Assembly (NCBI RefSeq): GCF_000299875.1
Contig: NZ_AMRK01000011.1
Span: forward strand, 1 to 64,000
Origin: Celeribacter baekdonensis B30
GTDB lineage: Bacteria; Pseudomonadota; Alphaproteobacteria; Rhodobacterales; Rhodobacteraceae
Direction: 5' to 3'
DNA: 64,000 bases
Under the pieces are notes generated by a model. That model searched no databases, was not told the origin of the DNA, and worked only from the letters and a program-made list of their open reading frames with translations. The position numbers were made by a program, and so were the translations under genes. Within the stretch, counting starts at the first letter, position 1. Each line of letters starts with the position of its first letter. This document shows positions 17,301 to 26,689 of this stretch, in pieces.

Positions 17301-17884
17301 TCGGTTGCCCGCTCGGCCTCGGTGTGCTGACCATCTTCGCCCGGATGGCGTTGCAGCTCGACGTAAAGCCGGTTTGGATAAATCTCTTTGAAGCGCTGCA
17401 ACAGCGCGCGGGCCTGTGGTTGGTGATGCTCGGTGATCATCCGCCCAATCGGGCCCAGTGCGCCGCCGGTGAGACAAATCACCCCCTCAGAATAGCGTTC
17501 CAACTCCTCCACCGTAACCTGCGGCAGGGCACCGTGTTTGTCGATGTAAAGGCAGGAATTGAGCTTCATCAGATGCTCATAGCCCTGCTCATTTTGCGCC
17601 AGCAATACGACCGGCGCCGGGGGTTTGGCTTTTTCGCCCGGCTCGCCTTCGGCAAAGGCCACATCCACCTGACAGCCAATGATCGGCTGAACCCCGGCAC
17701 CTTTGGCGTATTCGGAAAACTCCAGCGCGCAAAACAGATTGTTGGTGTCGGTGACAGCCACCGCAGGCATGCCCATATCGGAGACCATGCCGCTTAATTT
17801 CTTAAGCCGCATTGCGCCTTCGAGAAGCGAATATTCGGTATGGACCCGAAGATGGATGAAGGAGGGACTGCTCATTTGTGGCAT
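14360..17884 (-). CDS. dnaE: DNA polymerase III alpha subunit
   Basis: The replicative polymerase catalytic subunit, 1174 residues, close to the usual DnaE length. The N-terminal PHP domain opens with FIHLRVHTEYSLLEGA. The catalytic aspartates are in PDFDIDF near residue 400, with GPGRGSGAGSLVAY just before. Finger and tau-binding regions, helix-hairpin-helix and the OB-fold near the C-terminus follow in order. It ends with a weakly conserved tail. A lipoprotein gene overlaps the stop. The 230 bases upstream are shared with the divergent xdhA. Confidence 0.97.
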   Translation of the reverse strand: MPQMSSPSFIHLRVHTEYSLLEGAMRLKKLSGMVSDMGMPAVAVTDTNNLFCALEFSEYAKGAGVQPIIGCQVDVAFAEGEPGEKAKPPAPVVLLAQNEQGYEHLMKLNSCLYIDKHGALPQVTVEELERYSEGVICLTGGALGPIGRMITEHHQPQARALLQRFKEIYPNRLYVELQRHPGEDGQHTEAERATERSFVEWAYDLGLPLVATNDVYFPKAEMYEAHDALICIAEGAYVDQSEPRRRLTDQHYFKSPAEMAALFADLPEAIENTVEIAKRCAFKAYKRDPILPKFADDEVEELRKQAWEGLEARLAVIEPAAPREEYDARLKFELGIIEQMGFPGYFLIVADFIKWGKEQGIPVGPGRGSGAGSLVAYVLTVTDLDPLRYSLLFERFLNPERVSMPDFDIDFCMDRREEVIRYVQQKYGRDKVGQIITFGALLSKAAVRDIGRVLQMPYGQVDRLSKLIPVEGVKPVSIHQALIDEPRLREEAKNEEVVDRLLTYGQQVEGLLRNASTHAAGVVIGDRPIDELVPLYQDPRSDMPATQFNMKWVEQAGLVKFDFLGLKTLTVIQSAMNLIFKSGRPLHIAADGTTLYEPPEGAENEINLIPLDDDKTYKLYSDAKTVAVFQVESSGMMTALRQMKPTCIEDIVALVALYRPGPMENIPTYCDVKHGRKKLESVHPTIDHILAETQGIIVYQEQVMQIAQVMAGYSLGGADLLRRAMGKKIKEAMDAERPKFEAGAAQNGVDKKKASEVFDLLEKFANYGFNKSHAAAYAVVSYQTGWLKANHPVEFMAGVMNCDIHLTDKLAIYAEEVRRGLEIEIIPPCVNRSLATFDVVDQKLVYALGALKNVGGEAMQLIVRAREAGKPFVTLFDFARRVDLKRVGKRPLEMLARAGAFDLLDPNRRRVFESLDPLVQYSAAIHDQKASNQVSLFGEAGDDLPEPRLSPVSDWVASERLMEEQKAIGFFLSGHPLDDYASALRRKKIGTIADAQAKAEAEGSAIVKVGVMVSGFREMKSGKGTRYFRMNISDSTGQLSGIAMFPRKDDFDSSRQVFETTDKVVVTLEGRFNDGQFDPTIRSVGPMEAVVADAGGAGLRIFCDDVVAIAQVGDLLTRTTREAKQPARGAVAFCIMAPDYPNEVDIDIPQSFVITPEIKGAIKSLDGVVMVEDL

Positions 17885-18115
17885 AAGCTAACGCATGGCG
17901 ACAACCGCCGCCAAGTGCAAAACGCCTCTTGTCCACAGCTCATTCCACGGCCCCAAAGCGCTCAGTTTTTCACCAAACGTTCAAACTCTATGCAGGAGCA
18001 GCGTCGGAATCCCTTGCAAATTGCCGCTCATCCCGGTTTCCTTGGCCGGAAGGGCACGCGTTTTCCACCGCATCGGACGCGTCTGTCATAAAGAGAAAGC
18101 GGTAGGTCTGACACG

Positions 18116-19477
18116 ATGGAGATCACTTTTCGGCTCAACGGCGAGATTGTTCGCACCCGCGAACCTGCAACCCGCACCTTACTGGATTACCTGCGCGAAG
18201 GGCGTGGCCTATGTGGCACCAAAGAGGGCTGCAACGAAGGCGATTGTGGGGCCTGCACCGTGATGGTCGAGGATGAAAGTGGCAAAAAGCCGCTGAACGC
18301 CTGTATCCTGTTCCTGCCGCAGCTTCACGGAAAATCCGTCACCACGGTCGAAGGCCTGTCCAAAGGCGACACGTTGCACCCGGTGCAAAGCGCGATGATC
18401 GAAGAACACGGCAGCCAATGCGGCTTTTGCACCCCCGGCTTTATCATGTCGATGGCCACGGCGCATGCGCGCGGCGAGACCAGCCACGAAGACATTCTTG
18501 CGGGCAATCTGTGTCGCTGTACCGGCTATGCGCCGATCCTGCGCGCCGCGAAAAAGGCCGAATCCGCGCCTGTGCCCGAAGGCTTTGAACATATCCCCTT
18601 TGCCGCCCCCGCCGTGGTGCAGCGCCCGGAAACGGTGGACGAATTGGCCGCGCTCTACGCCCTGCGCCCCACTGCGACCTTGATTGCCGGGGCCACCGAT
18701 GTCGGGCTTTGGGTGACCAAACAGATGCGCGATTTGGACGAGGTGATTTTCCTGAACGGCGTCAGTGATCTCAAGGGCATCACCGAGACGGACGACGCGT
18801 TTGAGATCAAAGCCATGACCCCTATCGCCGATCTCATCGCCCTGTTCAAACCCTATGCGCCCTCGCTGTCGGAGATGTTCCGCCGCTTTGCCTCGACCCA
18901 AGTCCGCGCCGCCGCCACATTGGGCGGCAATATCGCCAACGGATCACCGATTGGCGACAGCCCGCCGCCGCTGATTGCCGCCGGGGCCACCGTGACCCTG
19001 CGCAAAGGCGAGGATCAGCGCACAATTCCGCTCGAAGCCTTCTTTATCGCCTATGGCAAGCAGGACCGTCAGCCCTCTGAATTTGTCGAAAGCATCACCG
19101 TGCCCAAAGCTGGACTGGCCAATCTTGCCGTTTACAAGCTCTCGAAACGCTTCGACCAAGACATTTCCGCCGTCTGCGGCGCATTCAATATCGCGGTTGA
19201 GGACGGGATCGTTCGCAGCGCAGTGATCGCCTTTGGCGGCATGGCAGGCACCCCCGCGCGGGCCAGAACCGTTGAAGCGGCTTTGATCGGTCAGCCCTGG
19301 AATGAGGCCACGATTGCCGCCGCGCTGCCCGTCTTTGCCGAGGATTACACCCCGATGAGCGACATGCGCGCCTCGGCCGGTTATCGCCTGACAGCAGCGC
19401 AAAACATGCTGCGTCGGCTTTATGCCGAACGCTCCGGCCTCGCCACCTCGGTCCTCTCGATCAAGGAGGGCGTGTAA
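18116..19477 (+). CDS. xdhA: Xanthine dehydrogenase small subunit (2Fe-2S and FAD)
   Basis: Carries electrons from the molybdenum site to NAD+ during oxidation of hypoxanthine and xanthine to urate. The first 2Fe-2S cluster is bound by Cys 33, 39, 44 and probably 47 ([15 protein letters not shown] is the region). The second uses Cys 102, 105, 133 and 135 (CGFC and CRC). The FAD domain begins near residue 160 ([13 protein letters not shown]) and includes [14 protein letters not shown]. The 453-residue length is slightly short for the family but no motif is missing. Its stop shares one base with xdhB. It starts an unusually tight purine operon. Confidence 0.95.
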   Translation: MEITFRLNGEIVRTREPATRTLLDYLREGRGLCGTKEGCNEGDCGACTVMVEDESGKKPLNACILFLPQLHGKSVTTVEGLSKGDTLHPVQSAMIEEHGSQCGFCTPGFIMSMATAHARGETSHEDILAGNLCRCTGYAPILRAAKKAESAPVPEGFEHIPFAAPAVVQRPETVDELAALYALRPTATLIAGATDVGLWVTKQMRDLDEVIFLNGVSDLKGITETDDAFEIKAMTPIADLIALFKPYAPSLSEMFRRFASTQVRAAATLGGNIANGSPIGDSPPPLIAAGATVTLRKGEDQRTIPLEAFFIAYGKQDRQPSEFVESITVPKAGLANLAVYKLSKRFDQDISAVCGAFNIAVEDGIVRSAVIAFGGMAGTPARARTVEAALIGQPWNEATIAAALPVFAEDYTPMSDMRASAGYRLTAAQNMLRRLYAERSGLATSVLSIKEGV

Positions 19478-21879
19478 TGTCTGTTGGGTCTTCGCATCCC
19501 CATGACGCCGCCCGCCTGCATGTCTCGGGTCAGGCCCGCTATATTGATGACATCCCGCTGCCCGCAGGCACGCTGCATCTGGCCTTTGGACTTTCCTCAG
19601 TGGCCCACGGGGACATCACGGCGATGGACCTGTCGCGCGTGCGCGCCGCCCCCGGTGTGGTCCGCGTTTATACAGCGGAAGATTTTGGCGATCATATCCC
19701 CGATTGTTCGCCCTCTCTGGGGGATGAACCTCTGCTCACCGCCACCACTGTCCAATATATTGGCCAGCCGGTGTTCTTGGTGGTCGCGACCTCACATCAT
19801 GCCGCGCGCAAAGCCGCCACGCTGGGCAAGATCATCTATGATGAGAAACCCGCGCTGTTTGGCTATGACGAGGCTCTGGCGGCGGAGAGCCGGTTTGAAG
19901 ATGGCCCACGCATTTACAGCTGTGGTGACGCAGCCGAGGCGATCAAATCCGCCGCCCATGTGATCGAGGGGACGCTGCACATGGGCGGCCAAGAGCATTT
20001 CTACCTCGAAGGCCAAGCCGCCGCCGCCCTGCCACAAGAGGGTGGGGATATGGTGGTCTATGCCTCGACCCAACACCCATCCGAAATCCAACACAAGGTC
20101 GCCCATGCGCTGCATGTCCCGATGCACGCGGTGCGGGTTGAAACCCGGCGGATGGGCGGCGGGTTTGGCGGCAAGGAATCACAGGGTAACTGGCTTGCCA
20201 TCGCCTGCGCCATCGCCGCGCGCGACACGGGCAAGCCCTGTAAAATGCGCTATGACCGCGATGACGACATGATCATCACTGGCAAACGCCACGATTTCCG
20301 CATCTCCTATACCTGCGGATTTGATGAACACGGTCGCATTGAGGGCATCGAGTTTGTCCAGGTCACGCGGGCCGGATGGTCGATGGACCTGACCCTGCCC
20401 GTGGCCGACCGCGCCATGTTGCACGCAGACAATGCCTATTTCCTGCCCAATGCGCGGATTGAAAGCCATCGGTTGAAAACCAATTCGCAATCCAACACTG
20501 CCTATCGCGGCTTTGGCGGCCCGCAGGGCGTGTTGGGGATTGAGCGTGTGGTCGATCATATCGCGCACACGTTGGGCCGTGATCCGACCGAGGTGCGGCG
20601 GCTGAATTATTATGACGAAATGGTGGTTCCGACGGCGGGCGAAGGTCTGCCCGAAGATCATGTGCTCTCGCTGGATGGCGATCCTTTGTCGCGTGGCGGT
20701 GCGGAGACGGACACCGGGCACGGCGCCCATGCTGGCGGGCAACTCACGCCGCGCGGAAAGCTCACACCCTATGGTCAGGAGGTTGAGGATTTCATCCTTC
20801 ATGCCATGACTGAACGGCTTTTGAAGGACGCCGATTATGCCGCGCGCAAAAAGGCGGTGGCAAAATGGAACGCCGAGAACCCGATCATCAAAAAGGGCCT
20901 TGGGATTTCGCCGGTGAAATTCGGCATCTCCTTCACCCTCACCCACCTCAATCAGGCGGGCGCCTTGGTGCATGTCTATAATGACGGCTCGATCCATATG
21001 AACCATGGCGGCACGGAAATGGGTCAGGGCCTGTTCCTGAAAGTCGCGCAGGTCGCGGCTCAGGCCTTTGGCGTCTCGGTCGAGACCGTCAAAATCACCG
21101 CCACAGACACCGGGAAAGTCCCCAACACCTCCGCCACCGCCGCCTCGTCTGGCACCGATTTGAACGGCATGGCGGTCAAGAACGCCTGTGACGCGATCCG
21201 CACGCGGATTGAGGTGTTTATCCTTGAACGGTTTGGCGAAAGCGAGGTCACATGGGCCGAGGGACGTGTGCGCTTTGGCCCTCATGACATGGCATTCTCG
21301 GAGATCGTCAGCCTCGCCTATATGAACCGTGTCAGCCTGTCCTCGACCGGATTTTACAAAACGCCAAAGATCGAATGGGACCGGATTGCGGGCAAGGGGC
21401 GACCGTTTTTCTACTTTGCCCATGGCATTGCGATCACAGAAGTGGCGCTCGACACGCTCACCGGCGAAAACCGCATTTTGCGCGCTGATATTTTGCATGA
21501 CGCGGGCGCATCGCTCAATCCCGCAATTGACAAAGGTCAGATCGAGGGCGGCTATGTACAGGGTGCAGGATGGTTGACCACCGAGGAATTGTGGTGGGAT
21601 GCCAAGGGGTTGCTGAAAACCCACGCGCCCTCCACCTATAAAATCCCGGCCTGCTCTGACGCGCCCGACGTGTTCAACGTCGCGCTCTGGGATGGGCGCA
21701 ACCGCGAGGATACGATTTATCGCTCCAAAGCAGTGGGCGAGCCGCCGTTTATGTTGGGGATTTCGGCGTTCTTGGCGCTCTCGGATGCCTGCGCCGCCTG
21801 TGGGCCAAACTATCCGGCACTCAACGCCCCCGCCACACCCGAAGAATTGCTCAACGCCATCGCGCGAGCCCGCGGATGA
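19477..21879 (+). CDS. xdhB: Xanthine dehydrogenase large subunit (molybdopterin)
   Basis: The catalytic subunit that hydroxylates hypoxanthine and xanthine at the molybdenum centre; works as (XdhA-XdhB)2. The 800-residue protein has GGQEHFYLEGQAA near residue 170, the glycine-rich GGGFGGKESQ near 228, the substrate arginine in AYRGFGGPQG near 345 and the catalytic glutamate in VGEPPFMLG near 755. Start overlaps xdhA (TAATG) and stop overlaps xdhC (ATGA). Confidence 0.96.
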   Translation: MSVGSSHPHDAARLHVSGQARYIDDIPLPAGTLHLAFGLSSVAHGDITAMDLSRVRAAPGVVRVYTAEDFGDHIPDCSPSLGDEPLLTATTVQYIGQPVFLVVATSHHAARKAATLGKIIYDEKPALFGYDEALAAESRFEDGPRIYSCGDAAEAIKSAAHVIEGTLHMGGQEHFYLEGQAAAALPQEGGDMVVYASTQHPSEIQHKVAHALHVPMHAVRVETRRMGGGFGGKESQGNWLAIACAIAARDTGKPCKMRYDRDDDMIITGKRHDFRISYTCGFDEHGRIEGIEFVQVTRAGWSMDLTLPVADRAMLHADNAYFLPNARIESHRLKTNSQSNTAYRGFGGPQGVLGIERVVDHIAHTLGRDPTEVRRLNYYDEMVVPTAGEGLPEDHVLSLDGDPLSRGGAETDTGHGAHAGGQLTPRGKLTPYGQEVEDFILHAMTERLLKDADYAARKKAVAKWNAENPIIKKGLGISPVKFGISFTLTHLNQAGALVHVYNDGSIHMNHGGTEMGQGLFLKVAQVAAQAFGVSVETVKITATDTGKVPNTSATAASSGTDLNGMAVKNACDAIRTRIEVFILERFGESEVTWAEGRVRFGPHDMAFSEIVSLAYMNRVSLSSTGFYKTPKIEWDRIAGKGRPFFYFAHGIAITEVALDTLTGENRILRADILHDAGASLNPAIDKGQIEGGYVQGAGWLTTEELWWDAKGLLKTHAPSTYKIPACSDAPDVFNVALWDGRNREDTIYRSKAVGEPPFMLGISAFLALSDACAACGPNYPALNAPATPEELLNAIARARG

Positions 21880-22799
21880 GTTTTGATCGCGACGCTTTGG
21901 CCCAAGCCATCGCCCAACATGGGCGGGTGGCGCGGGTGGTTGTGGCCGAGGTCCAAGGCTCTGCCCCGCGCGAGGTTGGCGCGGCAATGTTGGTTTGGGC
22001 CACGCCGGAGGGGTTTGGCCAATCGGGCACGATTGGCGGTGGAACATTGGAATTTGAGGCCGCGAAAGCCGCGTTTTGCGCACCGCGCCTGAACCGTCTG
22101 CCACTTGGCCCCGCAATGGGGCAATGTTGCGGTGGGGCGGTGACGCTTTTGACCGAAGTCTTTGACACCGTTGAGGATATTCCACAGGACATTTATGCGC
22201 GTGGTCCCGGCGAGATGCCGTTTGCGGTCAAGAAGGTCCTCGGCTTGGCGCGCGCACAAGGGGTTTTGAAACCCGCGCGTCATGGCGACTGGATGATCGA
22301 ACCGGTCCGACGCGCCACCCGCCCGCTTTGGGTCTGGGGTGCCGGGCATGTCGGTCGTGCCATCGTCAACACCCTCGCCCCCCTGCCCGATTTTGCCATC
22401 ACATGGGTCGACACCGGGGCTGATCGGTTCCCTGACCATATCCCCGAAACCGTCGATCCCCTGATCGCGGCTCATCCCGAAAACGTGGTGCATCACGCGG
22501 CTGCACATGCCGAACATCTGATTTTGACCTACTCCCACGCGCTGGATCTGGAGCTGTGTCATCGGCTTTTGAACCATGGCTTTGGCTTTGTCGGGTTGAT
22601 CGGCTCACGCACGAAATGGGCGCGATTTCGCGGACGGCTGCACGATTTAGGGCATTTAGATGGCCAAATTGACCGCATTTTCTGTCCAATTGGGCAACCG
22701 TCCTTAGGGAAACATCCACAAGCCATTGCGATTGGGGTGGCCGCAAGCCTAATCTCATCCACAGAGATCGCAGACTCTTACGGGGAACAGACAGGGTGA
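21876..22799 (+). CDS. xdhC: Molybdenum-cofactor sulfuration/insertion protein for xanthine dehydrogenase
   Basis: XdhC binds molybdopterin, promotes its sulfuration and delivers it to XdhB; it is not part of the finished enzyme. The 307-residue protein has the N-terminal VVVAEVQGSAPREVGAAMLV block with GTIGGGTLE, the CCGG motif (GQCCGGAVTLL, residues about 82-92) and a C-terminal Rossmann-like domain (LWVWGAGHVGRAIV, then VGLIGSRTKWARF). It overlaps xdhB by four bases, and its stop overlaps a GTG start of the ABC ATPase gene, linking enzyme maturation and transport in one transcript. Confidence 0.95.
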   Translation: MSFDRDALAQAIAQHGRVARVVVAEVQGSAPREVGAAMLVWATPEGFGQSGTIGGGTLEFEAAKAAFCAPRLNRLPLGPAMGQCCGGAVTLLTEVFDTVEDIPQDIYARGPGEMPFAVKKVLGLARAQGVLKPARHGDWMIEPVRRATRPLWVWGAGHVGRAIVNTLAPLPDFAITWVDTGADRFPDHIPETVDPLIAAHPENVVHHAAAHAEHLILTYSHALDLELCHRLLNHGFGFVGLIGSRTKWARFRGRLHDLGHLDGQIDRIFCPIGQPSLGKHPQAIAIGVAASLISSTEIADSYGEQTG

Positions 22800-24310
22800 C
22801 AGAGCTATTGAAACTCTCGGGGCTGACGCGCCAATATCCCGGCGTGCGCGCCAATGATGACGTGTCCTTTTCCATCGGAGCCGGTCAGGTTCACGCGCTT
22901 TTGGGCGAAAACGGTGCAGGCAAATCCACGCTGGTGAAAATGATTTACGGGCTGGAAAAACCGGATGCGGGATCAATGCAACTGCGCGGCACGCCCTATG
23001 CACCCAACAATCCACAAGCGGCGCGGGCCTCAGGCGTGGCGATGGTGTTTCAACATTTCTCGCTGTTCGAGGCGCTTAATGTGGCCGAAAACGTCGCGCT
23101 TGGGATGGAAAACCCGCCGAAAATGCACGCTTTGGCACAGTCCATTCGCGAGGTGTCCGACGCCTACGGCTTGCCGCTCGACCCGGACCGGATTGTTGGC
23201 GATTTGTCGGCAGGCGAACGGCAACGGGTTGAGATCATCCGCTGTCTTTTGCAAGACCCCAAACTGTTGATCATGGATGAACCGACATCGGTTTTGACCC
23301 CGCAAGAGGTTGAAATCCTGTTCAAAACCCTGCGCAAATTGCAATCTGAAGGCACCTCGATCCTCTATATCTCCCACAAGCTCGAAGAAATTCGGGCGCT
23401 CTGTGATGGGGCAACAATCCTGCGTCTGGGCAAGGTGGTGGGAGAATGTGACCCCAAGGTCACGACCGCACGAGACATGGCCGAGATGATGGTGGGGCAG
23501 ATATTGCATGTACCATCGCGCGAGGGCGGGGAAACGGGTGACGTGTTGCTGGATGTTCAAGGGCTCGATTTTGCTCCGGCCAACCCGTTTGGCACCCGGT
23601 TGAAAAACGTGTCTCTGAGCCTGCGCGCAGGTGAGGTGCTTGGCATCGGCGGCGTGGCAGGAAACGGCCAGGACGAGCTTTTGTCGGTGCTCTCGGGCGA
23701 GGCGAAAACCAGCAAAGGTGCGATCTCCTATTGCGGTCAAGACATCAGTGGCCTTGGCCCAAATGCCCGGCGTAAAATCGGCCTTTTGGCTGCGCCAGAA
23801 GAGCGCCTCGGCCATGCCGCAGCACCCAATATGAGCCTGACGGAAAACGCGGTTTTGACCGGAAATATCCGCAAGAAACTAAGCAAAAACAATTTTGTAA
23901 ACTGGAAGAAAACCGAAGCGTTTGCCCGCGACATCATCGCGAAATTCGATGTGCGCACCCCCGGCCCCGACTCGGCTGCGCGCTCATTGTCGGGGGGTAA
24001 TTTGCAGAAATTCGTCATCGGCCGCGAAGTGCTCCAAGACCCGACCGTGTTGGTAGTGAACCAACCGACATGGGGCGTGGATGCGTCCGCGGCGGCGGCG
24101 ATCCGGCAATCGCTTTTGGACCTCGCGGCCAAGGGCGCGGGGGTGATCGTGATCTCACAGGACCTCGATGAATTGATGGAAATTTCGGACCATTTCGCCG
24201 CCCTCAACGAAGGCAAATTGACCGCGCCCCGTGTTGCCAAAGGCCTGACCGTCGATGAGATCGGGATGATGATGGGTGGGGCACATGATTTGGAAGAGGT
24301 CGCACCATGA
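22796..24310 (+). CDS. ABC importer ATP-binding protein, BMP/nucleoside type (system 1)
   Basis: A 504-residue double-ABC ATPase of the kind that powers BMP-family purine/nucleoside importers (RbsA-like layout). First domain: Walker A GENGAGKST at residues 37-45, signature LSAGERQRVEI near 140 and Walker B LLIMDEP. Second domain: degenerate P-loop GVAGNGQDELL near 285 and signature LSGGNLQKFVI near 395. The start is GTG, overlapping the xdhC stop (GTGA). Coexpression with xanthine dehydrogenase suggests the substrate is a purine base or nucleoside. Confidence 0.92.
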   Translation: MTELLKLSGLTRQYPGVRANDDVSFSIGAGQVHALLGENGAGKSTLVKMIYGLEKPDAGSMQLRGTPYAPNNPQAARASGVAMVFQHFSLFEALNVAENVALGMENPPKMHALAQSIREVSDAYGLPLDPDRIVGDLSAGERQRVEIIRCLLQDPKLLIMDEPTSVLTPQEVEILFKTLRKLQSEGTSILYISHKLEEIRALCDGATILRLGKVVGECDPKVTTARDMAEMMVGQILHVPSREGGETGDVLLDVQGLDFAPANPFGTRLKNVSLSLRAGEVLGIGGVAGNGQDELLSVLSGEAKTSKGAISYCGQDISGLGPNARRKIGLLAAPEERLGHAAAPNMSLTENAVLTGNIRKKLSKNNFVNWKKTEAFARDIIAKFDVRTPGPDSAARSLSGGNLQKFVIGREVLQDPTVLVVNQPTWGVDASAAAAIRQSLLDLAAKGAGVIVISQDLDELMEISDHFAALNEGKLTAPRVAKGLTVDEIGMMMGGAHDLEEVAP

Positions 24311-25392
24311 TCAAATTCGTCAAACGCCCCGAGCCCTCGAAAGCCTGGACCATCGCGACGCCGATTTTGGCGGTGATCCTGACCATGATCTTGGGCGGGG
24401 TTTTGTTTGCGTTGATGGGCAAAGACCCGTTTGCCGCCATTCGCACCATTTTTTGGGACCCGCTGTTCAACGACCAATTCGCCGCCTATTCGCGACCGCA
24501 ACTTTTGGTCAAAGCCGCCCCGCTGATCCTGATCGCGATCGGGTTGAGCCTTGGGTTCAAGGCCGGGATTTGGAACATCGGCGCCGAGGGGCAATATATC
24601 ATGGGCGCGCTTGCGGGCGCGGCTGTGGGATTGGCGTTTTACCCGACGGACGCATGGTGGATTTTCCCTCTGATGGTGATCGCGGGGGGAATTGGCGGTT
24701 TCTTATGGGCGATGATCCCGGCGATTTTGAAGACCCGGTTCAACACCAACGAAATCCTTGTGTCCTTGATGTTGGTCTACATCGCCGAACAGCTTTTGGC
24801 CTCGGCGGCGCTGAGTTGGCTGCGCAACCCGGAGGGCAACGGCTTTCCCGGATCGCGCAACCTGAGCCAGATCCCGGCAATGTCGAACCCGGAATTGATC
24901 GCGGGCACGGGCACGCATTGGGGCGTCGTCGCAGCCTTTGCCGCCGTGGTTGCGGCCTATGTGTTGATCAACAAACATATGTTGGGATTTCAAATTCGCC
25001 TGACCGGCGAAAGCCCACGCGCGGCGCGGTTTGCAGGCGTCAAAGACAAACTTTTGGTGTTGTTTTGCCTCGGCACGGCAGGCGTGCTGTCGGGCTTGGC
25101 CGGGTTGTTTGAGGTCACCGGCCCCGCCGGGCAAATCTCCATCGACTTTGGCGCAGGCTACGGCTTCACTGCCATCATCGTCGCCTTCCTGGGGCGCTTG
25201 CACCCGGTTGGCATCCTCTTGGCGGGGCTGTTATTGGCGCTGACCTTCATCGGCGGCGAATTGGCGCAATTCATGTTGGGCCTGCCCTCTGCCTCGATCC
25301 AAGTGTTCCAAGGCATGTTGCTGATGACACTTTTGGGGATGGATATTTTCGTCAACTACCGCTTGATGGTCGTCAAAAAGGAGGCTCTGTGA
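24307..25392 (+). CDS. ABC importer permease, BMP/nucleoside type (system 1, first permease)
   Basis: A polytopic inner-membrane permease of 361 residues, family BPD_transp_2. The diagnostic block SLGFKAGIWNIGAEGQYIMG occurs near residue 80, followed by several hydrophobic spans and the ESPRAARFAGV coupling segment near 235 that contacts the ATPase. It overlaps the ATPase gene by four bases (ATGA) and its stop overlaps the DUF2834 gene. It pairs with the second permease at 25706. Confidence 0.92.
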   Translation: MIKFVKRPEPSKAWTIATPILAVILTMILGGVLFALMGKDPFAAIRTIFWDPLFNDQFAAYSRPQLLVKAAPLILIAIGLSLGFKAGIWNIGAEGQYIMGALAGAAVGLAFYPTDAWWIFPLMVIAGGIGGFLWAMIPAILKTRFNTNEILVSLMLVYIAEQLLASAALSWLRNPEGNGFPGSRNLSQIPAMSNPELIAGTGTHWGVVAAFAAVVAAYVLINKHMLGFQIRLTGESPRAARFAGVKDKLLVLFCLGTAGVLSGLAGLFEVTGPAGQISIDFGAGYGFTAIIVAFLGRLHPVGILLAGLLLALTFIGGELAQFMLGLPSASIQVFQGMLLMTLLGMDIFVNYRLMVVKKEAL

Positions 25393-25706
25393 TGCCCTCT
25401 TCTCGTGTCTGGTTTTTACTTGCGGCCTTAGGGACCCTGATCCCGTGGATCTTTTTCGGAAGCTGGTTTGCAACCAACGGCTTTGCCCCGATCTCTTTCT
25501 TGCTAGACCTATTCGCCAATGGGGCCGCAGGCGGTTTTTCAGCCGACGTGCTGATCTCCATAGCTGTTTTCTGGATTTGGTCCTATTTCGATGCACGTCG
25601 TGAAGGCGTGGCACGATGGTGGCTGGTCTTGCCTGCGGGCTCCACTGTTGGGCTTTCATTGGCCCTACCGCTCTATCTTGGTTTGCGTGAAAAGGAGGCC
25701 ATGTGA
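25392..25706 (+). CDS. DUF2834 membrane protein
   Basis: A 104-residue protein with three hydrophobic spans (about residues 5-23, 45-64 and 77-95) and a short loop containing the DARREGVARWW motif, matching the DUF2834 family, which has no known function. It lies exactly between the two permease genes of a BMP-type importer, with one-base overlaps on both sides (TGATG at each junction). That position suggests it is coupled to the transporter, perhaps as an accessory membrane subunit, but no such role is established. Confidence 0.8.
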   Translation: MPSSRVWFLLAALGTLIPWIFFGSWFATNGFAPISFLLDLFANGAAGGFSADVLISIAVFWIWSYFDARREGVARWWLVLPAGSTVGLSLALPLYLGLREKEAM

Positions 25707-26635
25707 TGGATTTCGGCTCAATCAATCCCGTCGTCCTATTGGCCTCTCTCATGGTCGCCTCAACTCCGATCCTATTGGCGGCTTTGGGCGAAATGGTGGT
25801 GGAAAAATCCGGGGTGTTGAACCTTGGGGTCGAGGGCATGATGATCACCGGCGCGGTCTGTGGATTTATTGTGGCCGTCGAGAGCGGATCACCAACTTTG
25901 GGCTTTATCGCGGCGGCCCTTGGCGGCATGGCACTGTCGATGGTGTTTGCGCTTTTGACCCAGGTGTTTTTGACCACACAGGTGCCCGCTGGGCTTGCGC
26001 TGACCTTGATGGGCGTGGGCTTGGCCTCGCTTCTAGGACAGAATTATCAAGGCCTTAAACCGCCTCCGGTGACCGACCTGAACATTCCCGGCCTGGATCA
26101 CATCCCGGTCATTGGCCCGATCCTGTTTCAACATGACATGATAGTTTATGTGAGCCTCTTGTCGATTGCCGGCGTCTGGGCGTTTTTGAAATATAGCCGG
26201 GCTGGGCTGATCCTGCGCGCAGTGGGCGAAAACCATTCGGCGGCCCATGCGCTTGGCTATCCGGTGCGGATGGTGCGGATCGTCGCGATTGGATTTGGTG
26301 GCGCGATGGCCGGGCTTGGCGGCGCGTACATCAGCCTTATCCGGGTGCCGCAATGGACCGATGGGATCACCGCGGGCTATGGCTGGATCGCTTTGGCGAT
26401 TGTGGTGTTTGCCAGTTGGAAAGCCTGGCGGATTTTAATCGGCGCTTATCTTTTTGGTGGGATCACGGTGTTGCAATTGAACCTGCAAGCCGCTGGGGCG
26501 AAGGTTCCGGTGGAGCTTTTGTCGATGTCACCCTTTCTTGCGACGATTGTGGTTCTTGTTGTTATTTCCGCGCGCAGGCATGGTGCGAGCAACGCGCCCG
26601 CCATGTTGGGCCGGATTTTTCACGCCTCGCACTGA
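25706..26635 (+). CDS. ABC importer permease, BMP/nucleoside type (system 1, second permease)
   Basis: The second polytopic permease, 309 residues, of the BPD_transp_2 family. The N-terminal half has the family block ALGEMVVEKSGVLNLGVEGM near residues 25-45, and the ATPase-contact segment GENHSAAHALGYPV lies near 175. ATG at 25706 is preferred over a GTG at 25703; both overlap the DUF2834 stop. The BMP binding-protein gene follows after about 55 bases. Confidence 0.92.
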   Translation: MDFGSINPVVLLASLMVASTPILLAALGEMVVEKSGVLNLGVEGMMITGAVCGFIVAVESGSPTLGFIAAALGGMALSMVFALLTQVFLTTQVPAGLALTLMGVGLASLLGQNYQGLKPPPVTDLNIPGLDHIPVIGPILFQHDMIVYVSLLSIAGVWAFLKYSRAGLILRAVGENHSAAHALGYPVRMVRIVAIGFGGAMAGLGGAYISLIRVPQWTDGITAGYGWIALAIVVFASWKAWRILIGAYLFGGITVLQLNLQAAGAKVPVELLSMSPFLATIVVLVVISARRHGASNAPAMLGRIFHASH

Positions 26636-26689
26636 GGCACAGGTTTAGCCTCCGCGTGAGGTGATTTTAAACGAACAGGGAGTTCAAAG

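Noticed and set aside
16520-17797. A 425-codon open frame on the plus strand, and another at 14771-16024
   Set aside because: Both are antisense to dnaE and show no motif or start site of their own.
17885-18115. Regulatory RNA between dnaE and xdhA
   Set aside because: Only ordinary promoter-like spacing was seen and no stable hairpin or known riboswitch motif.
20179-22185. A 668-codon open frame on the minus strand
   Set aside because: It lies opposite xdhB/xdhC, has no recognisable domain, and is the usual antisense shadow of GC-rich codon use.
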